A DNA stretch of 64,000 nt from Amaurobius ferox (GCA_951213105.1 OX578152.1:70232180-70296179), one strand, 5' to 3'. Shown: positions 10,560-22,994, counted from the stretch's first letter. Numbers and translations are program-made. The notes: generated from the sequence alone by a model not told the origin.

Positions 10560-11340
10560 AGGCGCTTTTTTTACCTTGGCGGGGAGTTTTTTTTACCACA
10601 AAATGGTGCTTTTGTGAGATTTAAAGATTTAAATACTCTTTGAAGAACTAAGTACCTGCATTAAAACACAACAATAGCAAATATTACTTACCGCCGAGCA
10701 CCATGTTTTTTTAATATTTGGAATTTTAAATTAAATGTATATTCATTCTCACAAAAAAATGTTTACTTTTAACAGAACACACAAAATGAACCATCAATCA
10801 TTAAAATCGGTTCAGTAGTAGGCTGTAGCTGCATCAGCGGCTAAAGAAAGTGGCCGAAAATAAAGTTTTTTTAATTTTTGAAATTCTAAATCAAATTCAT
10901 CTTTAATTTTTTTTAAAAAGTATGTACCTCCGACCAGAATCATTCATTAAAATTGGTTGAGCATCTAAGACTGTAGATCCCTCAACATTGAAGAAGAAAA
11001 TTGGCCCCGAAAAAGTTATTTTTTTGTCGAGAGCCACCACCAATTGTATTATTTTTATTTCTGTAAGCTTCGTGATCATATTATAGAAGAAATATCTAGT
11101 CTATAACTATCTAGGGGCTGAGATACAGACCCCTGAATATCGGGTTTTGTAATGTGGCGTATATTATACACATACCAGCCATATATTTTATAACATCGCC
11201 TTTCCAAGCGTTCCATTGCGGTACGCTTGCTAATGTCCTAAATGTCATTAAAATAGTTTATTTGGTTTCAAAGCTGCCCAAAGTGTAAAAATCCAAAAGT
11301 CCTATTTTATTCCTCATCTCAATAAGAACTTAAGTAACTT
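10560..11340. other. Unassigned segment with loose internal repeats
   Basis: The text CATTAAAATCGGTTCAGTAG (10799) and CATTAAAATTGGTTGAGCAT (10944) recur about 145 bp apart with similar surroundings (GAAAATAAAGTTTTTTTAAT, GAAAAAGTTATTTTTTTG). It is a degenerate tandem repeat of about 145 bp. No coding signal. Confidence 0.45.
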
Positions 11341-11349
11341 GTTTTTGTT

Positions 11350-11781
11350 TTAAGGAAGGCTAGAGATTTTACTAATATCAATGCTTTAATTTGCTTATTT
11401 AATTATTTTGTTCGACCATTATTGGAGCACGGTTTTTTTATTTAGGACCTTTATTATAGTGATTCAGTTCATGTGACGGAAAAGGTTCAGAATAAGTTTG
11501 TGAGGTTACTTTATTTCAATGGTTTATACTCAGGTAACATTTATTCTGTGTATCTAAGGGACTTGTTTGGAATTAATTCATTAAAATCTAGGCGGAACAA
11601 GTAGTGTATGGTGTTTTTTAAGAAATTACTAAACAATCAGATTGAGTGTAGTGCACATTTAAATGTTATCAATCTCCATGCTAGCAAACCTAGTTTAATG
11701 TGTCATACGTCATTTCACATTCCAGCTAATGTTAATCGCAATTTTTTGAGAAATTTTTCCGTTTTTAAATTTTATACGTAA
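11350..11781 (+). pseudogene. Non-LTR (LINE) reverse transcriptase C-terminus, broken
   Basis: One frame reads RKARDFTNINALICLFNYFV, then RPLLEHG, then after a TAG the run SDSVHVTEKVQNKFVRLLYF, then YLRDLFGINSLKSRRNK, a second TAG, and FFKKLLNNQIECS. The order (R-P-L-L-E-x-G, then QNKFVR, then SLKSRR) is that of the thumb end of jockey/CR1-like LINE reverse transcriptases. The catalytic palm is absent, as in most 5'-truncated LINE copies. Two in-frame stops. A short A-rich (AAATA)n tail follows at about 11926-11957, as expected for a LINE 3' end. Confidence 0.85.
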
Positions 11782-11925
11782 TCTAATTTATGTTCTAATA
11801 GCATTGATGTATTAGCTATGTCTGAATTTTTTTTTAAAAATGCATGTTTGAGCATTTTACTTTGATGCATATGATTCCCTGTACTGTGATCATTGTAATT
11901 AGACTTGTTCCGTTATGTATGACAG

Positions 11926-11957
11926 AAATAAATAAATAAATAAATAAATAAATAAAT
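11926..11957 (+). repeat. (AAAT)n tail of the LINE fragment
   Basis: Seven or eight AAAT repeats about 145 bp after the last coding trace, at the position expected for the 3' tail of the LINE. Confidence 0.85.
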
Positions 11958-12504
11958 ACTTACAGCTTAAATTGCTGCAAAAATAATACAACTAAAATAT
12001 GTAAGAAGCAGCTACAATACGCAATTAATATTTAGTATCACTGTATTATTAATCAGATACTATTAAATGGTCATTGTATACTGCTTTTAACAAATTTTTT
12101 TAGTTACTAATACTTCTCTTTTAATATACTTGGTATTGCAGGGAAAATAAATTCGGATTTTCTTCCCTTGAGTTAGCCCTAGAAGCTGGATTTTCCGCTC
12201 ATTAGCTGAATTCGTTTTAAATCCTCTTTTAGGGAATTTGGGAGCAAGCAGTACGATTCTTAATGTAAGTTTGGGATTTTTAAACCTGGTTTAAACTTCG
12301 GACTTTTCTTTTGCACTTACAATTAGTTTACTGCATGCATTTTTTTTTTATTTTTTCTACACAGCATTTTTATATAGTATTACGGCTAAATTTTGTTTCA
12401 ATCACAGAAGAATGTTATATTTTAATACAATATTTTAGCATCAAATATTATAATAAGAATTTATTAACTTTTCGTATACATGCAATAAATAATTTCTATA
12501 TTTT

Positions 12505-12626
12505 AAAACAAAAGCAGTGAATAATACATCTTAAAATAAAATCGGGGAGTAATATTTTAAAATAAAGAGAGATAGATTTTAAAATAAAAGGGATGAGTAA
12601 TACATTTTAAAATAAAAGAAGTGAGT
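12505..12626 (+). repeat. Short tandem repeat around TTTTAAAATAAAA
   Basis: TTTTAAAATAAAA occurs at about 12530, 12554, 12580 and 12605, joined by GGGATGAGTAATACA-like linkers. About three to four irregular units. Confidence 0.6.
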
Positions 12627-12846
12627 TCTGTTAAGAAAAATATTGCTAATATATGACCGACAAATAATCTTCCTTCAGCTTTAACAGTTAATTATCAATA
12701 TCTTATTCAACAACCGTTGTTCATTTGAACCGAATGAAAACCTTACTAGAATAGAATATCTAAAAACTGTAGGGCTTACATAAAAGGAAAGACTGAGAAG
12801 CTCAATGTATAAAGTATCATTGTGCCACTCAAAAATCGGTGGTTAG

Positions 12847-12953
12847 ATTCCCTGAATAGATAGTTCCCTGAATAGATTCCCTGAATAGATAGTTCCCTGA
12901 ATAGATTCCCTGAATAGATAGTTCCCTGAATAGATTCCCTGAATAGATAGTTC
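12847..12953 (+). repeat. 29-bp minisatellite of TTCCCTGAATAGAT
   Basis: The unit is TTCCCTGAATAGAT joined to TTCCCTGAATAGATAG, repeated almost perfectly for about 3.7 units. Near-identity implies recent expansion. Confidence 0.9.
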
Positions 12954-13049
12954 TTTGCAATAGCTTGCAAGCAATCTAATCCTGAAGGTGTGATTCAGTG
13001 CATTACTGATATATGCATAATACTGAATGGGGAATTGTACAAGGACCCT

Positions 13050-13239
13050 ACGATTTACGTATTTTCAAGTACGAATTATGTATTTACAAGTACATTTAAT
13101 GTATTTACAAGTACGATTTATGTATTTACGAGTACAATTTATGTATTTACAAGTTCGATTTGCATATTTACAAGTACGATTTATGTATTTACAAGTACAA
13201 TTTATGTGTTTACAAGTACGATTTATTTATTTACAAGTG
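13050..13239 (+). repeat. 21-bp minisatellite (TACGATTTATGTATTTACAAG)
   Basis: About nine 21-bp units with a GTATTTACAAGTACGATTT core and few substitutions. Because 21 is a multiple of 3, two forward frames stay open through the array, giving heptads such as YVFTSTI and FMYLQVR. No sign that either is a real protein. Confidence 0.9.
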
Positions 13240-13259
13240 AACACTGAGTACTATTAACA

Positions 13260-14000
13260 AGTATTTCACTGAATTAAAGTACATTTTATTTCTTTGTGTA
13301 TCTTAAACATGAAGAAAGATAAATCTTTTTAAGGATGAAATTCCTTATGAGTGATTTCAATTTTCGGAAAGAATCATTTTTTATATGCAAAGACGATCTA
13401 AATAGCTATGAACGCCCGCCCACTACTATCCGTCAAATCTTACTTTGTCTCATGACGGATTACTATATCGAAGGGATTTTGGTAGGTTCATTTAGGATTT
13501 GGATCCAGATGCAACTATTTCAATTTCATGTAAGTCGCCATAATGTAATGCAGCTTACTTATTTGACAAATATCGGATGTTTTTAAAGCTACGATTGAAC
13601 GGAATTATATTATTTTAAATATAATCTATAAAATTATTTCTGACAGATAAGCATACTATCTCAAAATGTATATCAAAATCTGAGTCTGAGAGTAATAACA
13701 GTTACTTGATGCCCACCGATTTTCTTAAATCTCTGTATACAAACTGACAGTGCCAACTTAAAGCATTCGTTAGATGGCAGATAAAGTGTACTGATTTAGG
13801 TTTCCTTATAAGAAACTGACAATAAAAGTTTCTTTTCGGAAGCTGGCAAAAAACACTGCATTAAAACCAGTGTTTGTTATCATCTTTCGTATATTCACCC
13901 TTTTATTACAAATTATTTATTTGGAAAAATTCATAAAATCGACTGGTAAATTCCCGAAGGAAAACGTATTAAAAATTATTGTCTGATAAGGCTCAAGTTT
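13260..14000. other. Unassigned segment
   Basis: AT-rich, with no recognised gene or repeat. The open frame at 13335-13586 matches no family I know. Confidence 0.3.
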
Positions 14001-14017
14001 GATTGTCGTAATTTTGC

Positions 14018-14385
14018 TTGTGTACGTATATACGTATGAGTGCGCACACTTACGTTCGTGCGCTCACCAATGGATACACTTGCGTATATATATAACTGCC
14101 GCCGTGTTCACGCGAAGTACGATCACGTTAAACATGTGGGTCCGTAAGTCCTTCCGAGAGGTTGGTGGTACGGTCCCTGTGTATGCCTCCCCCACTGGGT
14201 TTCGGTCTAAATTGGGTGACACTTCCCGGTCGTCCAAACAGTTACCTTACACCTTTCTGGTAGGTCGGACGGTCTGGGTCTCAACAACAACAACTTCCGT
14301 ATATATATGCGTATCAGTACGTACACTTGCGTACACATGTGCCTATCAATGCGTGTACTTGAGTACATGTGTGCGTATTTATATG
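14018..14385 (+). repeat. Degenerate repeat of TGCGTACACTTGCGTA type
   Basis: Words such as ACACTTGCGTA, CACTTACGTTCGTGCG and TATCAATGCGTGTACTTG recur on both sides of a SINE copy, indicating one minisatellite split by the SINE insertion. Confidence 0.5.
14094..14297 (+). mobile_element. SINE, 5'-truncated copy ending (CAA)n
   Basis: Starts AACTGCCGCCGTGTTCAC and ends GGTCTGGGTCTCAAC followed by AACAACAAC. It lacks the tRNA-like head. Flanks read ACTTGCGTATATATATA (left) and ACTTCCGTATATATAT (right), a target duplication with one mismatch. The same family occurs at 19191, 27289, 41905, 47050 and 56493. Confidence 0.85.
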
Positions 14386-14389
14386 TGCA

Positions 14390-17110
14390 GTCCGCGGCCG
14401 TCTTACTGACTCAAATGTGGCCCTTGGTTTATAAAAGTTTGAAGATCACAGGTCTAAGCTCCATCCATCTACAGCCAAACTTGAAAACTAGATGGATGTT
14501 TCAAGTAAAATAAAAATTGTTGAGCCAATATTGGAAATAGAAGCTGAAATAAAAATGCTTAGGGACCCCTCCATTCTCCTCCGGAATTTGGTGCTGAATC
14601 AAAATCAGCTATCATCTGAGTAGATCTTCATAAATAGATGTTTCAAAGAAAAGTTTGATGGTAAAAAAAAATTGTATGTTTGCCACCAATAACAGTGATC
14701 TTTGATATCTGCTAAGGTTTCACAATAAAAACTTGTCCTGTCTCAATAAATTTATATCTCCTTGTCACAAATGACAAACAGTAATATGTCATAAGAGAGT
14801 TTAACTGTTGGTGTTGGATACAACTAGATAAAATAATAAATTTTTAATTTGCATTTTTTGAACAATTTACTTTTTTTATTATTGATGAGCCTAGAAGTGA
14901 AATCCATTTTCCACTCCTAGCTCAGCAAAATCAACATTTGCCTGAATTTTGTTATTTTTTTACTCGAAAATTACAATAGGAAAATGAAATTTTGCATATA
15001 TACGTGAAATTGCACGCATATTTGCAGAATAATAATTTCAATTATTAAAATGAACTGCAACAGGGCGTAACATCCATTTTTAAGCTGCGCATGCTCACTA
15101 CATTTCATACAAATAGCGTATATAAATAAAATAATAGCTTAGCGGCACTTCGGATATGAATAACAATTGCTGTATAAAAGTTAAATAAGAATAATCCAAT
15201 ATTAAGCTCCACTACCCTATTTCTTACACAGTTTCAAAAAGGACGTGACGAAACAGAATACTATATACCATGGAGTTAGGGTTACACTTTATTTCCACGA
15301 CACATACAATATTAAAACGCAAATCTATGGCAATACGTTATTGTGATTTAAATGTGTTACTTTGATTCCATAGTTTTCCTGTATTCTAATTCATTTAATT
15401 TACTATCCGAATTTTGTAAACTTATAATACTATTTTGTATTGTAATTCTCCCATATTGAAATTAATTTTTATACTTCTAACTTCATAAGTTTTAATTTAG
15501 AAATATTTCTCAGCTGGCAGACTTTATACCCGCAGATCCAGTTAAAGCTAAGGCATTTTGTTCAGTGTTTCTTTCAGGCAAACGGCATGAAGGGGAGGGG
15601 CCGAAGTCTCCTCCCCCACTCAGTATTCGCATCCCGGAGACATTTTATGTTTAACTAATTTCTAATTATGTGACACATCATTTAGATATATTTATATAGG
15701 GCAAATAGAAAACTGTCCCCTTAAATTTCATTCGCCTCCCCCGCCAAAAAGTCCTGAAATAAACACTGGCAAGTGTTAAATTATATATACCGCTTAAATT
15801 ATCCGTTTCAAAACACTCTAGTTTACAGAATAGATGCATACATAATACATATATTTAATATTGTATTAGATAGTTTATACGCACGAAATATTCCCCCGGC
15901 GACATGCTTGAAAAAACGTCTATATTTGTAACGACACGTGTTTCACATTGTTTCTCGCTTCCCATATTTTCCCACTATTTGACAGGCTTTAAATAAACAG
16001 AACATAGCTCACGTCTGGCCGTTTAAACTTTTCACGAGACATAACACTATAAATTTATTTCAAATGCCAACGCGCTGAAAATTGAAGTAGCTGTTGTGGA
16101 AAATTCCTATAACAGCTTGGAAATAAAAATGTTTTTTTTTTTCCCCTTTTTCGATAAAAACATACAAGGTAATGGAACAAAATTAAGTGTCTGGAGAACT
16201 TAAAATGACAAACCGGATTAAAATTGCCCCTGTGTTTCTACAAACACATATTCGATTGGTATAAAAGATCGAATGTAAACATGTTGGATAGTTTTACTGA
16301 GAAAAGTGGAAGGAGTTTTTTGGACAAGGTTTAGGGTATGCATTTGAATTGTTGTTTCTTCTGTTGAGATTTCAATGCTACTTAAATGATGGGTGAAAAT
16401 ATTTGTTTCACAAATTTCGAGAAAAGTTGCTTCTGTTAACGAAAATTAAAGTACCTATATGAATATGAACATTGAAAAATGTATCAATATATAATGTAAT
16501 AACTAATTATTATTTTTTTTTTTTGCCTTTTTGTCTCATATTTGAAGAAAACGACTTTATATGTTTTTAATGTATTCTTATATAGGTCTCCATTTATATT
16601 TTATATTGGCATTTCTTTAACTTTTTGCTTACGGGTGGGACAGCGTCCATCCCAAACGAAGAACCTCTCAAAAAGACAGGTATTTCACATACCCTATTCC
16701 TGACAGTTTGATCCTCCTTTGCAGGCATTGGCTGGACGCCAATGTGTTGAACAGTTGCACTGCTCAAGAACTGTGTAAAACAAACATTCGCAAAACAAAA
16801 TTGTTTTTTTTTTTTTTGAATGACTTGCTTTCTCTCTTGTACAGTTGCTCTCTTGAACAGTTTAGATGAGGAAGAATTCAGCTGAATACGGAATTGCTAA
16901 AACAAAATGTTATTAAACTATTCCATTTGTTACGGTTTAAATTTTATTCACTTTAAAGCAACTCTTTCAAAGCTGAATGATATTATCATTTCTCTCGAAA
17001 TCACAGAACGAAACATTATAATGAATGCTGTGAAGTTATGAAATGTATTTAGTGAAACTGAGTGTGTTCCTTGACGAAAAGGTAACATCGTGAGCGATAA
17101 TTGCCAGAGT
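14390..17110. other. AT-rich segment, no feature seen
   Basis: No gene or repeat recognised over about 2.7 kb. Poly-T runs at about 16132, 16508 and 16804 are simple sequence only. Confidence 0.3.
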
Positions 17111-17116
17111 GCTATC

Positions 17117-17587
17117 ACTTTCCTTATATGCATAGTACAATGTATTAGGGGAAGTATTGTTTAGGGGTTGAAAATTCGGTTCGAGTTTTTGACGAGAGAA
17201 CGCACTTTAAGCATCCCTGAACTCGAATCAGTTGTTTTTGAGTTGATGTCAGTGTGTGTTTGTGTCCATGAGTCTGTGGAAACGATATCTCACAAACGAC
17301 TTGAGCGTTTTAAATGAAATTTTTTACAAAAATTGCCATTACTGCATACTGGAAGCCTGTTGATTTTAAACGTAATAAAATGTTCGGAAGACCCCCAAAT
17401 TTTTGAATGAAATTTCGAAAAAATCAGAACCTTCAGTAATGTTTGGTAAATAATCATGTTTTATGTAAATTTTCACTAGAAAACGATTGACATAACTTTT
17501 AAATCGCTAGCGTAAACCGTTCTCCAGGTCCAGACATTGCGCTTTTTAAAATACATTTATCAAAAAAATCGCTTAAAATTAAGAACA
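17117..17587 (+). mobile_element. Family B element, 5' part only
   Basis: Starts ACTTTCCTTATATGCATAG and runs through the family B text (GAAAATTCG, ACGAGAGAACGCAC, AGCATCCCTGA, then a GTGTGTGTTTGTG microsatellite). It stops where a minus-strand family B copy begins. Confidence 0.7.
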
Positions 17588-18449
17588 TCTGATGTGGGCA
17601 ACACATGACTTTCCTTATATAATGCAATGAATTTACGCCATTGAATTTTCTTCAATTAGTCGTCAGTTTTATTGCTTTAGCGTCATTTTTATCATTTGGC
17701 GAGATTTTCATTAATTTGGCAACATTCAAAAATGCCGCCAAGTTGGCAATATTCCGCTGAATTCGTCGCCAAAATCTTTCCAAGTGCTATGGACGGAGAA
17801 ATAAGTTATTCTTACAACGGATAAATGACTATTGACGTTCAAATACAAAAGTATTACTCAAAGTATCTTTTCTCGTGAAAGAAACGAGTTAGATCCACGA
17901 AAATGATATCATCAAATTCATCGCATGATATTACACATGAAAAGTGAACATGTTTCTTAACAGTTAATTTTTTTTTTTTAATTTATGGGATTTTTTGATA
18001 AATTTATTTGAAAAATGTGCAATATCTCGAAAACAGTTCATGCTAGCTTTCTAAAGCTTATGTCAATCGTTTTCAAAGGAAAAATTACATAAGAAATGTC
18101 TATTTGCGTAACTTTATTAAAGGTTTTGATTTTTTGATGATTTTTTCAAAATTTCACGCGAAAATTTAGGGGGTTCTGAACATTCAATTGGGTTTTAAAA
18201 CAATAGGTTTCCAGTATTCACGGATTGTGATTTTTGTACCAAATTTCATTCGAATCTCTCCATTCGTTCTTGAGATATCGTCTCCACAGACTCACTGACA
18301 CACATACTCATACACACACAGACATCACTTCAAAAATGTACGATTCGTGATCAGGGATGTTTGAAACATGCTCTCTCGTCGAAAACTCGAATTCGAATTT
18401 TCGACCCCGTCACAATACTTTCCTTATACATTATGTATATTAGGAAAGT
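17588..18449 (-). mobile_element. Family B (Helentron/DINE-like) element, near complete
   Basis: Read on the minus strand it begins with ACTTTCCTAATATACATAAT (plus-strand end at 18449), has a GT microsatellite near 18310 and ends with AAGGAAAGTCATGTGTTGCC followed by CACATCAGATG at 17588. The ends are subterminal inverted repeats (ACTTTCCTTATA) with a terminal ATGTG-CACAT hairpin. No gene inside. Confidence 0.75.
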
Positions 18450-18689
18450 AATAATGTATAAGATCCACGGTACTGTGTTTTTAACGTTGAATTGTACATT
18501 TGGCAATTTTCCAGATGACAACATGTAATACAATTTCAAAGTACCAATTAACTTATATTTCACACAACATTTATCAGTTATCATTAAATTAACAATTATC
18601 AGTAAAATAACAATTATCAGTAATGATAACGTTATCAATAAGCGATATAGTCTATATATTAAAATATTATAATACATAATTTATCAATT

Positions 18690-20078
18690 AGGCATTTTTG
18701 CAATTTTGACAAAATTTTGGTCAATCTGGGGCGAAATATCGCCAAGATGGCGATATACATTGCTAAATTATTTGCCAAGTTTTCAAAATACATCACCAAG
18801 TGTTACAGACAAACAGAGGGAAAAACATTTCTTATATACTATAATGCCTGTCATATACCGGAAAATCAGAATTTGCAAAACATTACTTCTCATTTGGCGT
18901 CATTTTTAATAATTTGGCGACATTGTTGCCACTTTGGCAGCATTTAAAATGGTCGCCGAGTTGGTGACGTTCCGCTAAATTTCTCGCCAACCGTTACAGA
19001 CGGACGAAGAAATGGGTTATTCTTATAGTCTATTCTTATGTTCTTTCCAAGATATTGAACTTTCATCAATCCGCTGTCATTTCATTGATTCAGAGTTAGT
19101 TTCATCAATTTGGCGAATTTTTATCAATTGGGTGACATTTTCGCCAATTTGGCAACATTTAATTATTCATTCACACAGGAAAGCTCTTACGGGCGCGGTA
19201 GCCCATTGGTTAGCGCGCTGGAGTTGCACTCGGTAGGCCCGGGTTCGATTTCAGCCACTGCCAAAACTGCCGCCGTGTTCATGCGGAGTACGATCACGTT
19301 AAACATGTGGGTCCGAAAGTCCTTCCGAGAGGTTGGTGGTAGGGGAAGGAGGGTACGGTCCCTGCGGATGTCTCCCCCACTGGGTTCCGGTCTAAATTGG
19401 GTGGCACTTCCCGACCGTCCAAACAGTTACCTTACACCTTTCTGGTAGGTCGGACGGTCTGGGTTTCAACAACAACAAAGTATCTTTCTCATGAACGGAA
19501 TGAGCTAGATCCACGAGAATGATGTAACCAAATTTATCGCATGATATTACATATGGAAAGTGAACAAACGTATTTCACAATAGTTAATTTTTTTTTTATT
19601 GTATGAGACTTTTTGATAAATTTATTTGAAAAATGTGCAATATCTCGAGAACGATTCGGGCTAGCGTTCTAAAGTTTGTGCCAATCGTTTTCTAATGAAA
19701 AATTACATGCAAAATGCCTATTTGCGTTACTTTAAAAACATTTAGGTTTTGATTGTTTGATGATTTTTTCAAAATTTCACACGGAAATTTTGTGGGGTTC
19801 TGAAAATTCGATTGCATTTAAAATCAATAAGCTTCCAGTATTCATGGACTGAAATTTTTGTACCAAATTTCGTTCGAATCGCTCCATTCGTTCGCTAGAT
19901 ATCGTCTCTATATGCTCACTGACGCACACACACACACACACACACACATCATCTCAAAAACGTTTGATTCGTATTCAGGGATTCTTGAAACGTGCTCTTC
20001 TGTCGGAAACTCGAATTTGAATATTAGACACCGTCACAATACTTTCCTTATACTTTATACTATGCATATAAGGGAAGT
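18690..20078 (-). mobile_element. Family B element(s), rearranged, carrying a SINE
   Basis: The minus-strand 5' end is at 20078 (ACTTCCCTTATATGCATAG). The GT/CA microsatellite lies at 19922-19948. The part below 19190 repeats the family B 3' region twice (GGCGACATT and TTGGCAACATT words). The full-length SINE at 19191-19478 is inserted in it. The 3' hairpin end is missing. Confidence 0.65.
19191..19478 (+). mobile_element. Full-length tRNA-headed SINE
   Basis: The 5' head GCGCGGTAGCCCATTGGTTA with GCGCGCTGG resembles a tRNA A box, and GGGTTCGATTTC a B box, so transcription by RNA polymerase III is expected. The body contains GCCGCCGTGTTCATGCGGAG and TGTGGGTCCGAAAGTCCTTC, and the 3' end is CGGACGGTCTGGGTTTCAAC plus AACAACAAA. 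It is the best full-length copy in the window and serves as reference for the other copies. No protein is encoded. Confidence 0.9.
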
Positions 20079-20089
20079 AAAAAAAATGT

Positions 20090-20400
20090 ATAAACTATTG
20101 TGAAATATGTTTACTTTTCATATGTAATATTATGCTACACATTTATTAACATTATTCTTGTGGATCTAGTTCGTCCCATTCACGATAGAAGATACTTTGT
20201 GTAATAGTTTTGTATTTTACCGCCTAACAGTTCACCGACCGTCATTTATATATAAGAAATGATCTGCACTCCGTTTGTCTGTAACAATTCACGATCGAAC
20301 TGGACGACTAACAGCAAAATATCGCCAACTGGCAGCAAAATATCGCCAACTTGGTTGAACTTTGTCAATTAGGCAAACGATAGGTGGGTCCTTTTTTCGC
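20090..20400 (+). mobile_element. Family B 3' fragment
   Basis: Contains ATTCTTGTGGATCTAGTTCG, GAAGATACTTTGTGTAATAG and ATATCGCCAACTTGG, matching the 3' half of the family B copy at 31699-32628 in the plus orientation. Confidence 0.6.
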
Positions 20401-20404
20401 GCTA

Positions 20405-21239
20405 CGCACTTTAGCGAAATATATATATATATATAAAAAAATTATATATAATTATTTATTAATTATATAAATAAATAAAAATGAAAAATAATAAATTAAG
20501 TCAAAAACATTAGAAAAATCAAAAAATCGGAAAATAAGATGCATTAACATTAATGTTTTGAATTTTATTTTTGCAAAAAAATGTAACTTTTGTCAGTATT
20601 GAAACTACAATTTGAGCGCCCTTATAATGGTGTATAGTGGCATTCTCGTTTATCCAGTTTTCCTATGAATTACTTGTTTAGTAAGAAATTTCATCTTTGA
20701 TTCATGTTCATATTCAGGATTGCATATATGGGATGTTCATATTCTGAATTGCTTGTCCGCTTAGACTCACAGCTTAGTCTCCAGCTTAGACTCACTGGAT
20801 GGGTCTGGAAGTATTACTGTGAACGTTCGTACTGCCTCCCTGGTGGAATTTCGACTTGTTCATTCCGATGCTTCTAGATTAAGCTGTTGAGGTTGATCGT
20901 GTATACACGTGGTGAAAGAAGAAGGGTTCACGCCGCATGGTAATACAAATTTCTTAATGTATCCTATTTTCATTTTTTGTTGCCTGTAGTCTGAGTTTAA
21001 GCATTTATAGTAATGTACTATTGCTTAATCTGAAACAGGCTTTTGTTTGGATTAATTAGAATTAAATACTCAGACCTGAAGATGAATTTAATTCTGATTA
21101 ATCATCGAATTTGGGACGGTGATGTTCTTTTCTCTTATTGGCATTATGGCCGTGAATTTGCCTCTATGGTGATGTTAATATTACTTGAATTGTATTTTTA
21201 TTTTTTTTATTTTTACATAATTCTTAATATTACATATTT

Positions 21240-21240
<1 letters not shown>
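20405..21240. other. Unassigned segment
   Basis: AT-rich, with short TA runs near 20423. CTTAGACTCACAGCTTAG-type text repeats locally at 20760-20800. No gene recognised. Confidence 0.3.

Positions 21241-21242
<2 letters not shown>

Positions 21243-21289
<47 letters not shown>
21243..21289. repeat. (TA)n microsatellite
   Basis: Uninterrupted TA run, followed by AAATAAATAAAT. Confidence 0.95.
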
Positions 21290-21292
<3 letters not shown>

Positions 21293-21900
21293 AAAAAGAT
21301 AAAAATAAAAATAAATAAATAAATAAAAATAGAATGACTAATTTAAACATGTTCAGTGTCATACCCTGGTGGTTCAAAAACAATACGGAGGAAAATAAAG
21401 TAAAGAAGATAAAGAAAAGAAAAGAAATATCAGGCAAAAGGAAAACAATGCTACCATATAAGGCAAAATGATCTTAATTTTAAATTATCAATACACATGA
21501 ATTTATCAACATTCAAAAACGATACATACAAATCAAGTTCAAACATCAAAGGATTATCAAAATCTGGTGGCTCAAAATATTAAAATGGCAAAAATGAAAA
21601 TAAGAGAAAAAGTGCAATCCGAAAATATGAAATTGGATAGAACCTCTGTGGATCCAGCTTTTCAAGGATCTTTGCATCCATAGAGGTTCCAAATGTGTTT
21701 CGCTCAAAGATACAGCCACATGGCCAAAACATCGTCAAAAGATCCGACACATTTCCAGACTGTAACATAAATAAAAATAACAAAAATAATAGAAAGCAAA
21801 TAGAAAGAATATGATGAAAGTACATATAGCAAACATATAAGTCATCTAACCAACAATCCACAAAGATTCAGATAGAAAAAACAATCATACCTTTCTTCAG
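21290..21900. other. Segment between two TA microsatellites
   Basis: Contains a hairpin with arms AACCTCTGTGGAT and ATCCATAGAGGTT (about 21640-21690). No gene recognised. Confidence 0.35.
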
Positions 21901-21901
21901 G

Positions 21902-21903
<2 letters not shown>

Positions 21904-21967
<64 letters not shown>

Positions 21968-21998
21968 CCCTTGTGTGTATATATATATATATATATAC
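21904..21998. repeat. (TA)n microsatellite with a second TA block
   Basis: TA run at 21904-21964, then ATCCCTTGTGTGTA and a second TA run to 21998 followed by CACACA, making a GTGTG-(TA)n-CACAC palindrome. Confidence 0.9.
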
Positions 21999-22089
21999 AC
22001 ACAAAAGTTGTTAAAATTGTAAAAATTAGATAAAACAGAGAGCGAACAACATTTAAGGCGCCTAGCAGCCGTAATCACGCGCTCACCAA

Positions 22090-22316
22090 AATATAGATTT
22101 CTCCAAAAAAAATAAAAGAGAATAGAACAAAAAGGTACCACAAAGTGCTCGGGAGGGGTTGTGACCCCCCCCCCCCCGGCTTGTCTAAGCATGCTTTAAC
22201 CGGGGAGTGGGGGTCACCCCCCCCCCCTGGCCACTTTCTGCTACCTTTTTGTTCTGCCACTTTCTGCTACCTTTTTGTTCTATTCTCTTATTTCTTTTGG
22301 AGAAATTTGTATATAT
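22090..22316. repeat. Imperfect inverted repeat with C-tracts (MITE-like)
   Basis: The left arm carries TTTCTCCAAAAAAAATAAAA, GAGAATAGAACAAAAAGGTA and GTGACC(C)n. The right arm carries their reverse complements (TACCTTTTTGTTCTATTCTC, then GGAGAAATTTG). The centre is TAAGCATGCTTTAA. A 26-bp piece of the right arm is duplicated (CACTTTCTGCTACCTTTTTG twice). TA repeats lie on both sides, which suits an element that targets TA. Confidence 0.65.
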
Positions 22317-22334
22317 ATATATATATATATATAT
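22309..22334. repeat. (TA)n microsatellite
   Basis: TA run directly at the right edge of the inverted repeat. Confidence 0.9.
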
Positions 22335-22536
22335 TATAGCGAATGAAATAATTTAAAATAATGTGTTTGAATTTAAATAAGTTCACCTAAATCAATTTAT
22401 TTTAATTCATATTAATTTAATAAATTATATTTCTGCAAGTTAAAATGAAATTTGACGCAACGAAATTATCAGATCTCCAAACGTCTACGTTAATAAAGCC
22501 GGCTGTAACTAGAAAGTACTTTTGTTCACAATCCTT

Positions 22537-22620
22537 CATCATCGTATACTGAGCATGCGCAGTGCTATCAGCGTTCTTCACCATCGTATACTGAGCATGC
22601 ACACTGCTATCAGCGTTCTT
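22537..22620 (+). repeat. 42-bp tandem duplication
   Basis: CATCATCGTATACTGAGCAT and CACCATCGTATACTGAGCAT begin two units exactly 42 bp apart, each ending GCTATCAGCGTTCTT. Confidence 0.9.
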
Positions 22621-22994
22621 TGTTTTATCCATTCTTGTATTCATCGCTTCAGGCGAAACTCAATGCAGCTGAGCAACACGGGCCGCTAATAAGGCATTCA
22701 ATGAAATGCAGAAACACACCACACGTTTGGAAAGAGATAAGGGAAGGATGAAGTATTCCTACAAGAATTTTCGGATTCTTTGAGCGAAGAACTCTTGGGT
22801 GAAGTGAATACTCTTGCATTGTCTGAATATTTGCGCGGTTCAATTTAATTTATAGGATGAATTGGTATTTAAATTGAGTATGATTTTGAATGACTGAATG
22901 GGACGAATATTTTATCTTTGCTTCGATAAATATTTATTGCTTTTGTTTGATAATGTAATCGAAATATGAATTATTTTGGGTAGAAAATTTATAT

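Noticed and set aside
19910..19960. Long CA/GT runs in families A and B (also 23741, 31829, 49655) as independent microsatellite loci
   Set aside because: They sit at a constant place inside the mobile elements, so they are element parts rather than separate loci.
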